A stretch of DNA of 64,000 nucleotides from JAXLYE01 sp046351595 (GTDB lineage Bacteria; Myxococcota_A; Polyangia; Palsa-1104; JAEUJZ01). The position numbers and the translations under genes were made by a program. How positions within the stretch are numbered: position 1 is the first letter of the stretch; every line of letters starts with the position of its first letter. Shown here one piece after another: positions 16,613-25,062 of this stretch. The notes under the pieces were generated by a model. It saw only the letters and a list, made by a program, of their open reading frames with translations, was not told the DNA's origin and searched no databases. The stretch covers positions 310,001 through 374,000 of the forward strand of contig JAXLYE010000008.1 in NCBI GenBank assembly GCA_046351595.1. The letters run 5' to 3'.

Positions 16613-17113
16613 TCAGCTCTCGGGGAGGCTGTGGTCGCGGCGGATGAGCGGCTGTCGCTTCTCCTTGGGGTAGTCCTTGCGCAGCGGGTAGCCGACAAAC
16701 TCTTCGTACAGGAGGATGCGGCGCAGGTCCGGGTGGTTGCTGAACTTGATGCCGTACATGTCCCAGACCTCGCGCTCGGCCCAGTTGGCGCTCGGCCACA
16801 GCGCGACGACGCTCGGGACCTCGGGCGCCGGACCGTCCTCGATCTCCGCGAGCTGGACCTTGATGCGCAGGCGGTTGCCGGTCGCCATCGAGCGCAGGTG
16901 GTAGACCACCTCGAAGCGCAGATCCTGGCCGAGCCAGTCGACCGCGGTCACGTCGGCGAGGAAGTCATAGCCGAGCCCTTCCTTCAGCCACGTCATGACC
17001 TCCAGGAAGTGGCCGTTGAGGACGACGGCGGTGTCGTCGCCCAGGCGGCTGTGCACAGAGACGATGGCGCTCGGGAACTTCGCCACCAGCTTGTCGAGAT
17101 CTGCCTTGCTCAT
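16613..17113 (-). CDS. nuoC: NADH-quinone oxidoreductase subunit C
   Basis: 166 residues, the 30-kDa subunit. Conserved parts are YDFLADVTAVDWLGQ, the FEVVYHLRSM strand, and the C-terminal signature ANWAEREVWDMYGIKFSNHPDLRRIL with the typical ending of PLRKDYP. It is a structural subunit of the peripheral arm next to subunit D. Length is in the short range for bacterial nuoC, without the extended C-terminal tail. It is 63 bp downstream of nuoB on the reverse strand. Confidence 0.96.
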   Translation of the reverse strand: MSKADLDKLVAKFPSAIVSVHSRLGDDTAVVLNGHFLEVMTWLKEGLGYDFLADVTAVDWLGQDLRFEVVYHLRSMATGNRLRIKVQLAEIEDGPAPEVPSVVALWPSANWAEREVWDMYGIKFSNHPDLRRILLYEEFVGYPLRKDYPKEKRQPLIRRDHSLPES

Positions 17114-17176
17114 TCAGAATCCTGTTCCTGTCCTGCTTCTGCGGACTCTGGGAACCCGCTTGGGAACCGGGCCGCC

Positions 17177-17731
<555 letters not shown>

Positions 17732-17739
17732 GGTGTTCC

Positions 17740-18156
17740 TCAGCCCCAGCCGATGGCGCGCTTGCGCCAGACGTACGCCAGGGCGATGACCAGAGTGGCG
17801 ATGAAGACCAGCATCTCGACGAGGCCGAACATCGTCGCGGTGCCGAGGCACTGGCCGGAAGCGGTGATGAGGCCGTTGCAGGACAGCTGCTTGAAGCGGG
17901 CGGCCCAGGGATAGAGGAACGCCGCTTCGATGTCGAAGATGAGGAAGAGGATGGCGACCTGGTAGAACTTGACCGAGAAGCGGACGCGCGGACTGCCGAT
18001 GGGCTCGGAGCCGCACTCGAAGGGCGCGAGCTTTACGTCGTCCTTGCGCTTGGGTCCCAGGAAGATCGCGAGCGCGAGAAAAAGGCACGAGAAGGCGACA
18101 CCGAAGACAACGGCGACCAGCGTCGGGCCATAGTCATTCACGTATTCGACGGACAT
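17740..18156 (-). CDS. nuoA: NADH-quinone oxidoreductase subunit A
   Basis: 138 residues from ATG 18156, chosen because the conserved protein begins MSVEYVNDYGPTLV; the open frame extends to 18498 without family similarity. Three membrane segments are visible, with the conserved loop APFECGSEP whose Cys reports the active/deactive state in homologues, and FLIFDIEAAFLYPW in segment two. First gene of the nuo series. The region upstream (18157-18600) should hold its promoter. Confidence 0.96.
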   Translation of the reverse strand: MSVEYVNDYGPTLVAVVFGVAFSCLFLALAIFLGPKRKDDVKLAPFECGSEPIGSPRVRFSVKFYQVAILFLIFDIEAAFLYPWAARFKQLSCNGLITASGQCLGTATMFGLVEMLVFIATLVIALAYVWRKRAIGWG

Positions 18157-18396
18157 GGGGGGCCTCGTTTGCTCCGCCGCGAATACTAAATGGGCGCCCG
18201 AGGGGGTGTCAAACCCTCGTTCGAGGGAAACGAGCAGGTAGGCCCCTCGTCGAGCTTGGCGCTCGGGGGGCGGTCCGAAGAGGTCGGCCGGGCGCAAAAA
18301 AGGATCGTCCCGCGGCCGGTCCCGCGGGCGCCCGAGGGCGGTCGCGCGGGCTGCCGGCGGCAAGACCGGACCAATCGCCATCCAAAACGCGGCGAA

Positions 18397-18437
18397 GGGG
18401 CGCGGTCGGGCGCGGTCGGGTGCGGTCGGGCGAGGTC
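18397..18437. repeat. Decamer tandem repeat (GCGGTCGGGC type, about 4 copies)
   Basis: Four consecutive copies of GCGGTCGGGC with single-base changes in the gap between nuoA and the divergent operon. Confidence 0.75.
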
Positions 18438-18477
18438 GTCTGAGGTGCCCCCTGCCGGGGCGGGTCCGTGGGGCCAG

Positions 18478-18498
18478 TTGACCCCAGGCCAGGGTCAA
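18478..18498. promoter_or_regulatory. Inverted repeat TTGACCC-N7-GGGTCAA
   Basis: Perfect 7-bp arms (TTGACCC and GGGTCAA) with a 7-bp centre, about 100 bp upstream of the sigma54-type promoter at 18601. The geometry suits a dimeric DNA-binding protein, for example an activator site, but the binder is unknown. Confidence 0.5.
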
Positions 18499-18600
18499 TC
18501 GAACCGGGCAGGTGGCCGCACCGCGCCCCCGTGTGGCGCAGCCCGATCAGTAACCAGGCGAGAACACACGTCTCATTTCGTAAGGCAAATCACTAACGCA

Positions 18601-18616
18601 TGGCACAGAAATAGCA
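18601..18616 (+). promoter_or_regulatory. Sigma54 (RpoN) promoter for the exported cytochrome operon
   Basis: TGGCAC-AGAAA-TAGCA matches the consensus TGGCAC-N5-TTGCA at every consensus base but one, with the GG and GC doublets at the required spacing. The expected start of transcription is near 18627, just before the ATG at 18644. The window also encodes a sigma54 activator (7431-8999), although a direct link is not shown. Confidence 0.7.
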
Positions 18617-18643
18617 GGACTTCCGGCAGGAACTTCTCTGGAC

Positions 18644-19903
18644 ATGCAGATGAGCCTAACGACTACACGCAACGTTGTCCTGTTCCTCCTCGGCGCCGGC
18701 CTCACCGCCAGCGTGCTGCCTGCCTGCCTGCCGGATCCGCCCAAGCCGCCCGAGCAGCCGGCGGCGATTCCGGACATGGCGCAGCCGCCGCTGACCATCG
18801 ACAAGCAGCTCAGCGCGCGCCAGACGTTCGACCAGAAGGTCGTGCCGCTGCTCTTGCCGACGTGCGGCGCCTGTCACAAGACCGAGGGCGGCATCGGCCC
18901 GGCGTTCCTCGCCTCGGGCTCGATGAGCACCTACGATCCGTACCCGGTGACGTCCAAGTGGAACGGGTTCCTCGTCGACAACCCCGACCTCAGCCTGCTC
19001 CTGCGCAAGGGCGAGCACGAGGGTCCGGCGCTGACGCTCGATCAGTACGACGCGGTGCTGGAGTGGCTCAAGCTCGAGAAGGCCGAGCGCGACTCGCTGA
19101 CGGTGACTCCGTTCAAGCAGCAGGTGAAGCCGTTCGTGCCCGACACCTCGGGCACGCTGAACAAGATCGACCTGGGCGTGCTTGACTCGATGTTCGTCGG
19201 TGCGTACATCAGCTTCAAGGCGACGCCGCTGCTGCAGAACGGCGTCACCCGCGGCCTCGAGATCAGCCAGCTCAAGTTCTTCAACGTCAAGCCGGGGGCC
19301 AAGGCCGGCGATCAGCGTACGCTGCACGTGCGCCGGCCGCTGTTCATCGTCTGGCAGGGCCAGGTCGCGGCGCCGGATCCGGTGGACTCGTTCAACGCCA
19401 CCGACCTGACGATCCCGCTGGACACCTCGACGACGCCGCCGGGCACCACGATCACGCCGGGCCTGCTGACGCTGTCGGACTACCGCCAGGGCAACTCGCT
19501 CAGCATCGCGTTCGACGAGCTGCGCGCGGTGCCGCCGACGCCGGGCTCCAACCCGTGCAAGCCGGCCGGGTTCACGTACTTTAAGGCCAACGTGATGCCG
19601 TACATGAACAAGGCGACGACCTGCGTGAACGCGGGCATGCCCTGCCACTCCGCGGCCGTGCAGTCCGGCGGCGTCAACATGGGTCCGCTCACGGGCATGG
19701 ACGACACACAGATCGCGAACGTGTGTGAGATCCTCAAGTACTTCAACAGCATCGATACGCTACGCGACAACACGAACCCGAACGCGACGTACAACCACCC
19801 GTACAAGTTCACCACCACCAACTGTACGAACGCCGGGTTCCCGACGACTTGTTTCACAGATTGGAACGCGAAGCTCGACATGTGGAAGCAGAACGAGCAA
19901 TAG
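18644..19903 (+). CDS. Exported c-type-cytochrome-like lipoprotein
   Basis: 419 residues. Signal peptide with lipobox VLPAC (mature Cys near residue 27), then a Pro-rich linker. A haem-c attachment motif is visible in LPTCGACHK (CxxCH). A second Cys-rich stretch, TCVNAGMPCHS, is not a standard CxxCH but aligns with the usual place of a second haem region. The central part is a beta-rich domain (LEISQLKFFNV, LHVRRPLFIVW). Together with the next genes it resembles exported cytochrome/Tat-protein clusters common in Myxococcota and Planctomycetota. Role is probably electron transfer or substrate binding at the cell surface. Gene 1 of an operon (18644-24880), behind a sigma54-type promoter. Confidence 0.75.
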   Translation: MQMSLTTTRNVVLFLLGAGLTASVLPACLPDPPKPPEQPAAIPDMAQPPLTIDKQLSARQTFDQKVVPLLLPTCGACHKTEGGIGPAFLASGSMSTYDPYPVTSKWNGFLVDNPDLSLLLRKGEHEGPALTLDQYDAVLEWLKLEKAERDSLTVTPFKQQVKPFVPDTSGTLNKIDLGVLDSMFVGAYISFKATPLLQNGVTRGLEISQLKFFNVKPGAKAGDQRTLHVRRPLFIVWQGQVAAPDPVDSFNATDLTIPLDTSTTPPGTTITPGLLTLSDYRQGNSLSIAFDELRAVPPTPGSNPCKPAGFTYFKANVMPYMNKATTCVNAGMPCHSAAVQSGGVNMGPLTGMDDTQIANVCEILKYFNSIDTLRDNTNPNATYNHPYKFTTTNCTNAGFPTTCFTDWNAKLDMWKQNEQ

Positions 19904-19929
19904 GAACGCATCGCACTAGGAGATAGGAA

Positions 19930-20679
19930 ATGAATATCCGAACCACACTCCCGACCCTGTGCGCGCTGGGACTCTCTGCGCTGGCGATGGGATGCGACGG
20001 CACCGCTTCCGACGGCACCGGCACCACCAGCCAGCAGGGGAACGGCGCGATGCCGAGTCTGAACCTGCCTGGGTATCAGTACACCCCGGGCGGCACCGGC
20101 ATCAGCTCCGGCGTCGGCCAGGTCGGTATCAATGACTCTCAGGTTGATTACGGTCTGGCCCTGCGCACCGCGTCGCTCAAGCTGCGCGGCGACCTGCCGA
20201 CGCTCGCCGAGATCCGCCAGCTCGACACCGCCGTGAAGGCGAACCTCAGCGACGGCAGCGCCAACGATCCCGACTTCGTCTACAAGACCCTGGTCCGCGG
20301 CTTCATCAACGACCCGGCGAACGCGCCGCGCTTCGCGCGCCAGATGGTCGCGTTCTTCCGCAACCAGCTGCGCATGGGCGGCCCGGGCCCGATGGCGAAC
20401 AGCAACATCTCGGCGGTCCTGCAGGACCTCCAGGACACGCCGACCAACCGCCGCACCGTCAACATCGAGACGGCGCCGGTGCTGCTGGCGCGCCTGGCGG
20501 TCGAGGGCAAGTCGATGAAGCTTGCCTTCACCCAGACGACCAACAACTGCCCGACGTTCAACTACACGACGGGCACGTTCGCCGACGGCAACTGCAACAC
20601 CGGCGCGACCATGGCGGGCAGCAACACCGCGACCAACATGGGCAATAAGGAACCGGATCGGCGCTCCGCCGGGCTCTGA
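19930..20679 (+). pseudogene. 5' part of an exported cytochrome-like lipoprotein gene, split by an insert
   Basis: Good ribosome site (AGGAG, 7-8 nt before ATG 19930) and lipoprotein signal with lipobox LAMGC. The readable protein goes on through RTASLKLRGDLPTLAEI and ARQMVAFFRNQLRMGG, like the start of DUF1592-type exported proteins. Native sequence ends at 20645 (codons for Asn-Met-Gly-Asn); the last 11 codons before the stop at 20677 belong to an insert. The reading frame resumes without shift at 21436: joining 19930-20645 to 21436-22195 gives one 491-residue protein containing a CQNCH haem motif. As it stands the gene makes a truncated 249-residue protein without the haem site. Confidence 0.85.
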
Positions 20680-20776
20680 CACGGAGTCCGCGCGTGCGGA
20701 AGCTTTGCGGGTTCTTCGCGGACGACCTCGTCTGCCCGCTGCGGCCGCGGATTTCGTGCACGGGTCCGCGGCTTTG

Positions 20777-20850
20777 GGTTATGTAGCTCCGATGCAGCCT
20801 CCGCGTACAGCGGACTCCAGGGTGCATCAAGCATCCTCATCTACATAACC
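20777..20850. repeat. Nested inverted repeat upstream of the insert's gene
   Basis: Three sets of arms fold on each other: GGTTATGTAG with CTACATAACC (10 bp perfect, 20777-20786 and 20841-20850), GATGCA with TGCATC, and TCCGC with GCGGA around a GTACA loop. It lies 18 bp before the start at 20869, so it may be a structured leader RNA or an operator. It is not an integron attC site: the outer arms read GTT...AAC and not AAC...GTT. Confidence 0.7.
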
Positions 20851-20868
20851 AGCCGACGAGCGAGAGCC

Positions 20869-21333
20869 ATGGACATACAGAACCGGTTCCACACCCGCAC
20901 GACGTACAACCTGCAGCGCCTGGACTATGTCGCGCTGCTGCTCTTCTCGTCGGTGGTGGCGCTCGCGCACGTCCGCGAGATCCGCTGGCCGGCGTTTGCG
21001 GCGGCGATGCTGTATCCCGATCTGCTCGGGTACATTCCCGGAGCAATCGCCTATTACGTACTCGCCAAGGGCTCGCCGCGGCGCATTCCCAGAGCCTTCT
21101 ATTTCCTCTACAACACCACGCACAGCCTCGCGCTGAACGTCGGGGTCCTTTCCATCTGGTACTTCGTATACGGCGGCTGGGAGTGGGCGATGATGGCCCT
21201 GCCGATCCACTTTACCGCCGATCGCGGCGTCTTCGGGAACGTCTACAAGCCGCTCGGCGTTTCCTTCGAGCCGGTGCCGCACCCGCGGTTCGTGGCGTTC
21301 GACAAGGAGTACCAGCGCCGCGGCGACTGGTGA
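20869..21333 (+). CDS. Small integral membrane protein of unknown function (cargo of the insert)
   Basis: 154 residues with about four hydrophobic segments (YVALLLFSSVVALAHV, LLGYIPGAIAYYVLA, LNVGVLSIWYFVYGG, WAMMALPIHFTADRG). Polar residues His, Asp and Arg in HFTADRGVFGN, and PDLLGYIPG near the middle, could form a site. The pattern recalls small membrane families such as DUF4260, but I cannot assign it with confidence. It is the only gene in the 783-bp insert, has no visible strong ribosome site, and is preceded by a nested inverted repeat. Codon use is slightly less G+C-rich than its neighbours. Confidence 0.65.
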   Translation: MDIQNRFHTRTTYNLQRLDYVALLLFSSVVALAHVREIRWPAFAAAMLYPDLLGYIPGAIAYYVLAKGSPRRIPRAFYFLYNTTHSLALNVGVLSIWYFVYGGWEWAMMALPIHFTADRGVFGNVYKPLGVSFEPVPHPRFVAFDKEYQRRGDW

Positions 21334-21427
21334 AGGCGCGCCGGCCGGCGGCCTGGGCCCGCGCCGCTCGCGCCTGGGGCCGACGGTCGCGGAAGGATTC
21401 GCCCTGCCCTGCCCCGGGCGCGTCCTT

Positions 21428-22195
21428 GTGGGCAACAACGTCCCGGCGGGCCAGGAAGCGGGTGTCCTCACCAACCCCGGCTTCATGGCGCAGTACTACT
21501 CGAACTTCGGCTTCCGTCGCGCGCGCCTCATCAACGAGGTCTTCGCCTGCACCCGCTACCCGGCCGAGTTCGCGGCCATGCCGCAGCTCGTCGGCTCGGC
21601 GCTGTACTCGTCGCCGTGGCCGAAGGAGAGCGTCACCAGCACGGCCAGCGCGCCCGAGTCGGATCGTGCCAACCTGCTGACCTTCCCGCGCCGCCGCGCT
21701 CCCACCGCGGACAACACCTCGGCGACGACCAACGCGAAGGACGTCGTGTACTTTGACCTGGCCGCTGGTTGCCAGAACTGCCACAGCACGCTGAACCGCC
21801 GCGCGCCGCTGTTCATGGGCTTCGACGCCGTCGGCTACTGGTCGGGGACCTACACCGGCAAGTCGATGGTCCACTCGACGGTGACCGACACGCCGTTCAC
21901 CCAGCTCGGTGACTACCTGCCCAAGGGCGACACCATGCTGGCGTGGAAGCTGAACAAGCCTGCGACCACGTTCCTCGAGTTCGGCCAGCAGATGGCCGAC
22001 GACCCGCAGGTCGGCAAGTGCTTCATGGTCCGCGCGTGGAACAACGCCTACTCGCGTGACGACGTGGTGAATGACCTGGCGCTGGTTCCGGAGTCCGTCA
22101 TTGCGGACCTGGGTGCCTACTTCATGGCCAACAACTGGAACATGAAGCTGGCTCTCGAGAAGCTCTACACGGACCCGAACTTCATCCGCTTCTAA
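21428..22195 (+). pseudogene. 3' part of the split cytochrome-like gene
   Basis: The frame continues the protein interrupted at 20645 (Asn-Val-Pro-Ala-Gly-Gln-Glu follows directly). It contains the haem-c motif AGCQNCHSTLNRRAPLF and the phrase FMGFDAVGYWSG, like the CxxCH and FDxxG parts of DUF1588-type domains. The GTG at 21428 that opens the frame arises from the insert junction. A 255-residue fragment could be made from it, but it would have no signal peptide and could not reach the periplasm where haem c is attached. The intact form in relatives is expected to be one 491-residue lipoprotein. Confidence 0.85.
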
Positions 22196-22215
22196 CCAGA
22201 GACTAGGAGACGAAG

Positions 22216-23067
22216 ATGTACAAGAAGATGTTGAAGGTGCTCGGCGTCGTCGCTCTGGTTGGGAGCGCCGGGTGTCTGCCTACGTACGATCAGGCGCCGC
22301 CGAACAACAGCGTGCAGGACAACTCCGGCCCGGGCCGCGCTCCGGCGACCAGCACCGAGGCCGCTCCGGTCCGCCCGCTGTCTCCCGAGGATCAGACGGC
22401 GATCTGGCAGCTCGGCGGTGACCCCGCCCTGCTCGCCGACCGCGCGTACGACGAGGGCCCGGTCGAGGTCGCGAGCCGCAAGCACTCGTGCATGAAGATC
22501 AAGTACGAGACCCAGGCCAACCTGCTGATGGGCCGCGGCGTCTCGATCCTGTCGGGCAGCAACCCGGCGACGATGCCGGTCTCGTTCTCGACGACCTGCC
22601 CGGCGGCCGTCGGCAACGTCACGATCCGCACGCAGAGCGCGGCGTACGTGTACTGCAATGACCGCCTCACGCTCGGCCTGACCAACTACACCGGCCGCAT
22701 CTCGGAGTCGACCTCGCTCAACACCGCGGCGGCGACGAAGATCATGGATCTCTACGCTTCCGCGGCCAGCGAGCTCATCCCGTCCCCGAGCTCGGGCGCG
22801 ATGCGCCTCAGCGCTCCGAACTGCCAGATCGGCGGCCAGGGCGCGCTCATGTTCAACGCGGACAACACCTGCAACGAAGAGGGCATCACCTGCCTGCAGG
22901 GCTACACGGCGACCGCGGACCAGGTCGCACTGTGCAGCCGCATCGTCAGCCAGGCCGCTGCGACGCCGGCGAACACCACGGCCGGCACGGCCGCGGTCGA
23001 CGCGGTGACGGCGGGTCGGCGCCTGGCGGTAGCCACCATCCTGGCTGGCTCCAACGTGTGCGAGTGA
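22216..23067 (+). CDS. Exported lipoprotein of the cytochrome/Tat operon, unknown function
   Basis: 283 residues. Signal peptide MYKKMLKVLGVVALVGSAGC ends in lipobox GSAGC. A disordered Pro/Asn/Thr linker follows, then a domain with paired cysteines (KHSCMKIKYE, TTCPAA, YCNDRL, NCQIGG, TCNEEGITCLQG) that probably form disulfides. I do not recognise a named family. It begins 20 bp after the split gene with AGGAG upstream, and is followed 46 bp later by the Tat protein, so it is part of the same operon. Genes in this position in similar clusters are surface lipoproteins of unknown role. Confidence 0.75.
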   Translation: MYKKMLKVLGVVALVGSAGCLPTYDQAPPNNSVQDNSGPGRAPATSTEAAPVRPLSPEDQTAIWQLGGDPALLADRAYDEGPVEVASRKHSCMKIKYETQANLLMGRGVSILSGSNPATMPVSFSTTCPAAVGNVTIRTQSAAYVYCNDRLTLGLTNYTGRISESTSLNTAAATKIMDLYASAASELIPSPSSGAMRLSAPNCQIGGQGALMFNADNTCNEEGITCLQGYTATADQVALCSRIVSQAAATPANTTAGTAAVDAVTAGRRLAVATILAGSNVCE

Positions 23068-23113
23068 TAGCGGACCCCGAGAGCAGAAGGGCACGTTTCT
23101 AAGGAGATTAACT

Positions 23114-24880
23114 ATGGCCAAGAACGAACTTCGGGGCGCGTCCCGTCGGCAGTTTATCGCAAGCTCATTCGCGATGGGCGCTGCCATGGGTTGGGGCCCT
23201 GCCCGTATCAGGGACTTCATTTCGCAGGCGAACGGCAACGCGTTCGCGGGTGTCAAGCCGACCCAGAACCTGGTCGTGCTCGTCGGCCTGCAGGGCGCGC
23301 ACGGCTACCCGCACTCGCTGTTCCCGCAGCCGGACTCCTTCACCAACCGCATGAGCGAGGAGCTCGCGGTTCACTTCATGCAGAGCAGCGTCAGCGCGGG
23401 CGCGATGCCGAACAACTTCGGTGGTGCGCTCGCCAATGCGACCAACTACGCCAGCCCGCCGGCGATGGGCAGCCGCGGTCTGCTCGGCGCGTGGGCGGCC
23501 GGTGAGCGCTACAAGCGCGTCTACGGCGTCGACAACATGGCCTTCGGCGGCTTCCGCAGCGCCGACGCCACCTCGCGCGGCCTGGACACCACGTACTTCG
23601 GCGCGGACACGGTTCCGTCCAACACGACGCTGAGCAAGGACAAGAAGTTCCTCGTCGCCAGCCGCGAGACGCCGTGGCTCGACAAGTACGGCCTGTCCAA
23701 GGCCATCACGTCGATCGACGGCGGCATCATCAACGTCTTCCACATCGTCAGCGCGCACAACCACTACATCAACTTCGGCAAGCAGTGGACGATGCCCGCT
23801 GCGGCGACCGCGATCCAGGTGCAGTCGCGGCCGACCATCGTGCCCGCCATCGTCATCGGTCCGTTCGGCCGCGACCCGAACAACAACAACGCGCCGATCT
23901 ACGGCGACCCCGGCACCGGCAACATGGCCCCGGGCGCTCCCGCCGCTGCGCAGGTCAACGATGCCACCGGCGTCGTGAACCTGTTCAACAGCAACGTCGC
24001 CAAGGCCATGGGCTCGCTGTCCAACCCGCAGAACGCCCAGCTGTTCGAGGCGTACACCAAGGGCTGGATCGGCAGCAGCAAGAGCGCGCAGCTGCCGACG
24101 TTCTCGCGCGGCTACCGCACCGCGAAGCTGGCCTCGAACCTGGTCGGCCTGAACCTGGCCGAGAAGCTGCTGCCGACCTCCGAGGACCGCACCCGCTACG
24201 GCTTCACCGCCGTGTCGCCGCCGATCATCTCGGATCTGCGCGACAACCTGATCGTCGCGGCCAAGGCGCTGAAGCTGGGCCTGACCTCGACGGTCATCAT
24301 CGGCTACGGCAACAACGACCCGCACGGCACGTTCACGGCCAACGGTGAGGGCGGCATCAACGGCTCCACCTTCGCCATCGCCTTCAGCAACTTCCTGAAC
24401 GCGTTCATGGACGACCTGATGGCGGCCAAGGATCCGTTCGCGCCGGAGTACCTGCTGGGCGACAACACCGTCATCGCCTTCGTCGGTGACGTGCCCCGCA
24501 CCGGCATCAGCCGCAACAACTGGGAGGACCCGACGGGTCTCGGCCAGAACCGCGTGTGGGTCATGAGCAACGGCCTGCTGCGCAGCGGCTTCTTCGGCGG
24601 CGACCGCGCTCAGGCCCCGGGCCAGGGCCGCACCAGCAACGACCAGAACGCCTTCGGCCCCGGCGAGGCCGGCCTGTTCGATCCGCGCACCGGCGACATG
24701 ATCCCGCGCGGCACCTCTCCGGGTCTGCTCCAGGGCAAGACCGGCGACCAGCGCCCGGCCTACGGCGAGATCGGCATGGCGGCGGTGCTGTACGCGGTCA
24801 CGCGCGGCGACATCCGTCGCGTGAACGACTTCTACAGCGGCGTGGACTTCCCCGCCATCCAGGTCCCGGTCCTGCTGTAG
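23114..24880 (+). CDS. Tat-exported DUF1501/DUF1552-like protein
   Basis: 588 residues with a strong ribosome site (AAGGAG, 7 nt before ATG). The twin-arginine signal is visible as ASRRQFIASSF followed by a hydrophobic run. The mature part begins with strand LVVLVGLQGAHGYPH and contains VIIGYGNNDPHGTF and VIAFVGDVPRTG, in the manner of alkaline-phosphatase-like DUF1501 and DUF1552 proteins found beside exported cytochromes. Tat export suggests it folds, or binds a cofactor, before crossing the membrane. It is the last gene of the operon and is followed by a strong terminator. Assignment to one of the two families needs a profile search. Confidence 0.75.
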   Translation: MAKNELRGASRRQFIASSFAMGAAMGWGPARIRDFISQANGNAFAGVKPTQNLVVLVGLQGAHGYPHSLFPQPDSFTNRMSEELAVHFMQSSVSAGAMPNNFGGALANATNYASPPAMGSRGLLGAWAAGERYKRVYGVDNMAFGGFRSADATSRGLDTTYFGADTVPSNTTLSKDKKFLVASRETPWLDKYGLSKAITSIDGGIINVFHIVSAHNHYINFGKQWTMPAAATAIQVQSRPTIVPAIVIGPFGRDPNNNNAPIYGDPGTGNMAPGAPAAAQVNDATGVVNLFNSNVAKAMGSLSNPQNAQLFEAYTKGWIGSSKSAQLPTFSRGYRTAKLASNLVGLNLAEKLLPTSEDRTRYGFTAVSPPIISDLRDNLIVAAKALKLGLTSTVIIGYGNNDPHGTFTANGEGGINGSTFAIAFSNFLNAFMDDLMAAKDPFAPEYLLGDNTVIAFVGDVPRTGISRNNWEDPTGLGQNRVWVMSNGLLRSGFFGGDRAQAPGQGRTSNDQNAFGPGEAGLFDPRTGDMIPRGTSPGLLQGKTGDQRPAYGEIGMAAVLYAVTRGDIRRVNDFYSGVDFPAIQVPVLL

Positions 24881-24913
24881 TCGCCTCCGTACCGCTGTGA
24901 ATCGGCCTCTGTG

Positions 24914-24952
24914 AAGGCCTTCCGGAGTCTCTCCGGGAGGCCTTTTTCTTTT
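24914..24952 (+). terminator. Intrinsic terminator of the cytochrome/Tat operon
   Basis: Stem AGGCCT-T-CCGGAG with loop TCT and complement CTCCGG-G-AGGCCT, followed by TTTTTCTTTT. The 12 paired bases and T-tract make a textbook factor-independent terminator 34 bp after the stop. Confidence 0.95.
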
Positions 24953-25062
24953 CGTACACACACCCTCCGCACCGCGTATACGCAGCTGCCGAATGGAAAG
25001 GGCGCCGCCTGCGGCCTGGCCGTGCGCTTGCCTGGAGCGGGCGCTCCGGAGATGATGCACGG

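Larger units (their letters stand above)
18157..18600. other. Divergent intergenic region between nuoA and the cytochrome operon
   Basis: About 440 bp with no credible gene. It holds a tandem run of GCGGTCGGGC-type decamers at 18397-18437 and an inverted repeat at 18478-18498. The nuo promoter must lie in this stretch on the reverse strand; I cannot point to clear -35/-10 boxes. Confidence 0.6.
20646..21428. mobile_element. 783-bp insertion carrying one membrane-protein gene, 7-bp target duplication
   Basis: The host gene is interrupted between two copies of TGGGCAA (20639-20645 and 21429-21435). Removing the insert plus one copy restores the frame exactly. The insert carries one gene (20869-21333) and no transposase or recombinase. 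Its ends share only AAGGA as a short inverted similarity (TAAGGA at left; CAAGGA on the complement at right), so classical terminal repeats are not evident. It looks like a non-autonomous element moved in trans, or a precise cut-and-paste event of unknown mechanism. Confidence 0.75.

Noticed and set aside
20777..20850. Integron attC site for a gene cassette
   Set aside because: Outer arms read GTT...AAC instead of AAC...GTT, they do not fit the RYYYAAC/GTTRRRY cores, the hairpin precedes the gene, and no integrase of integron type is present.
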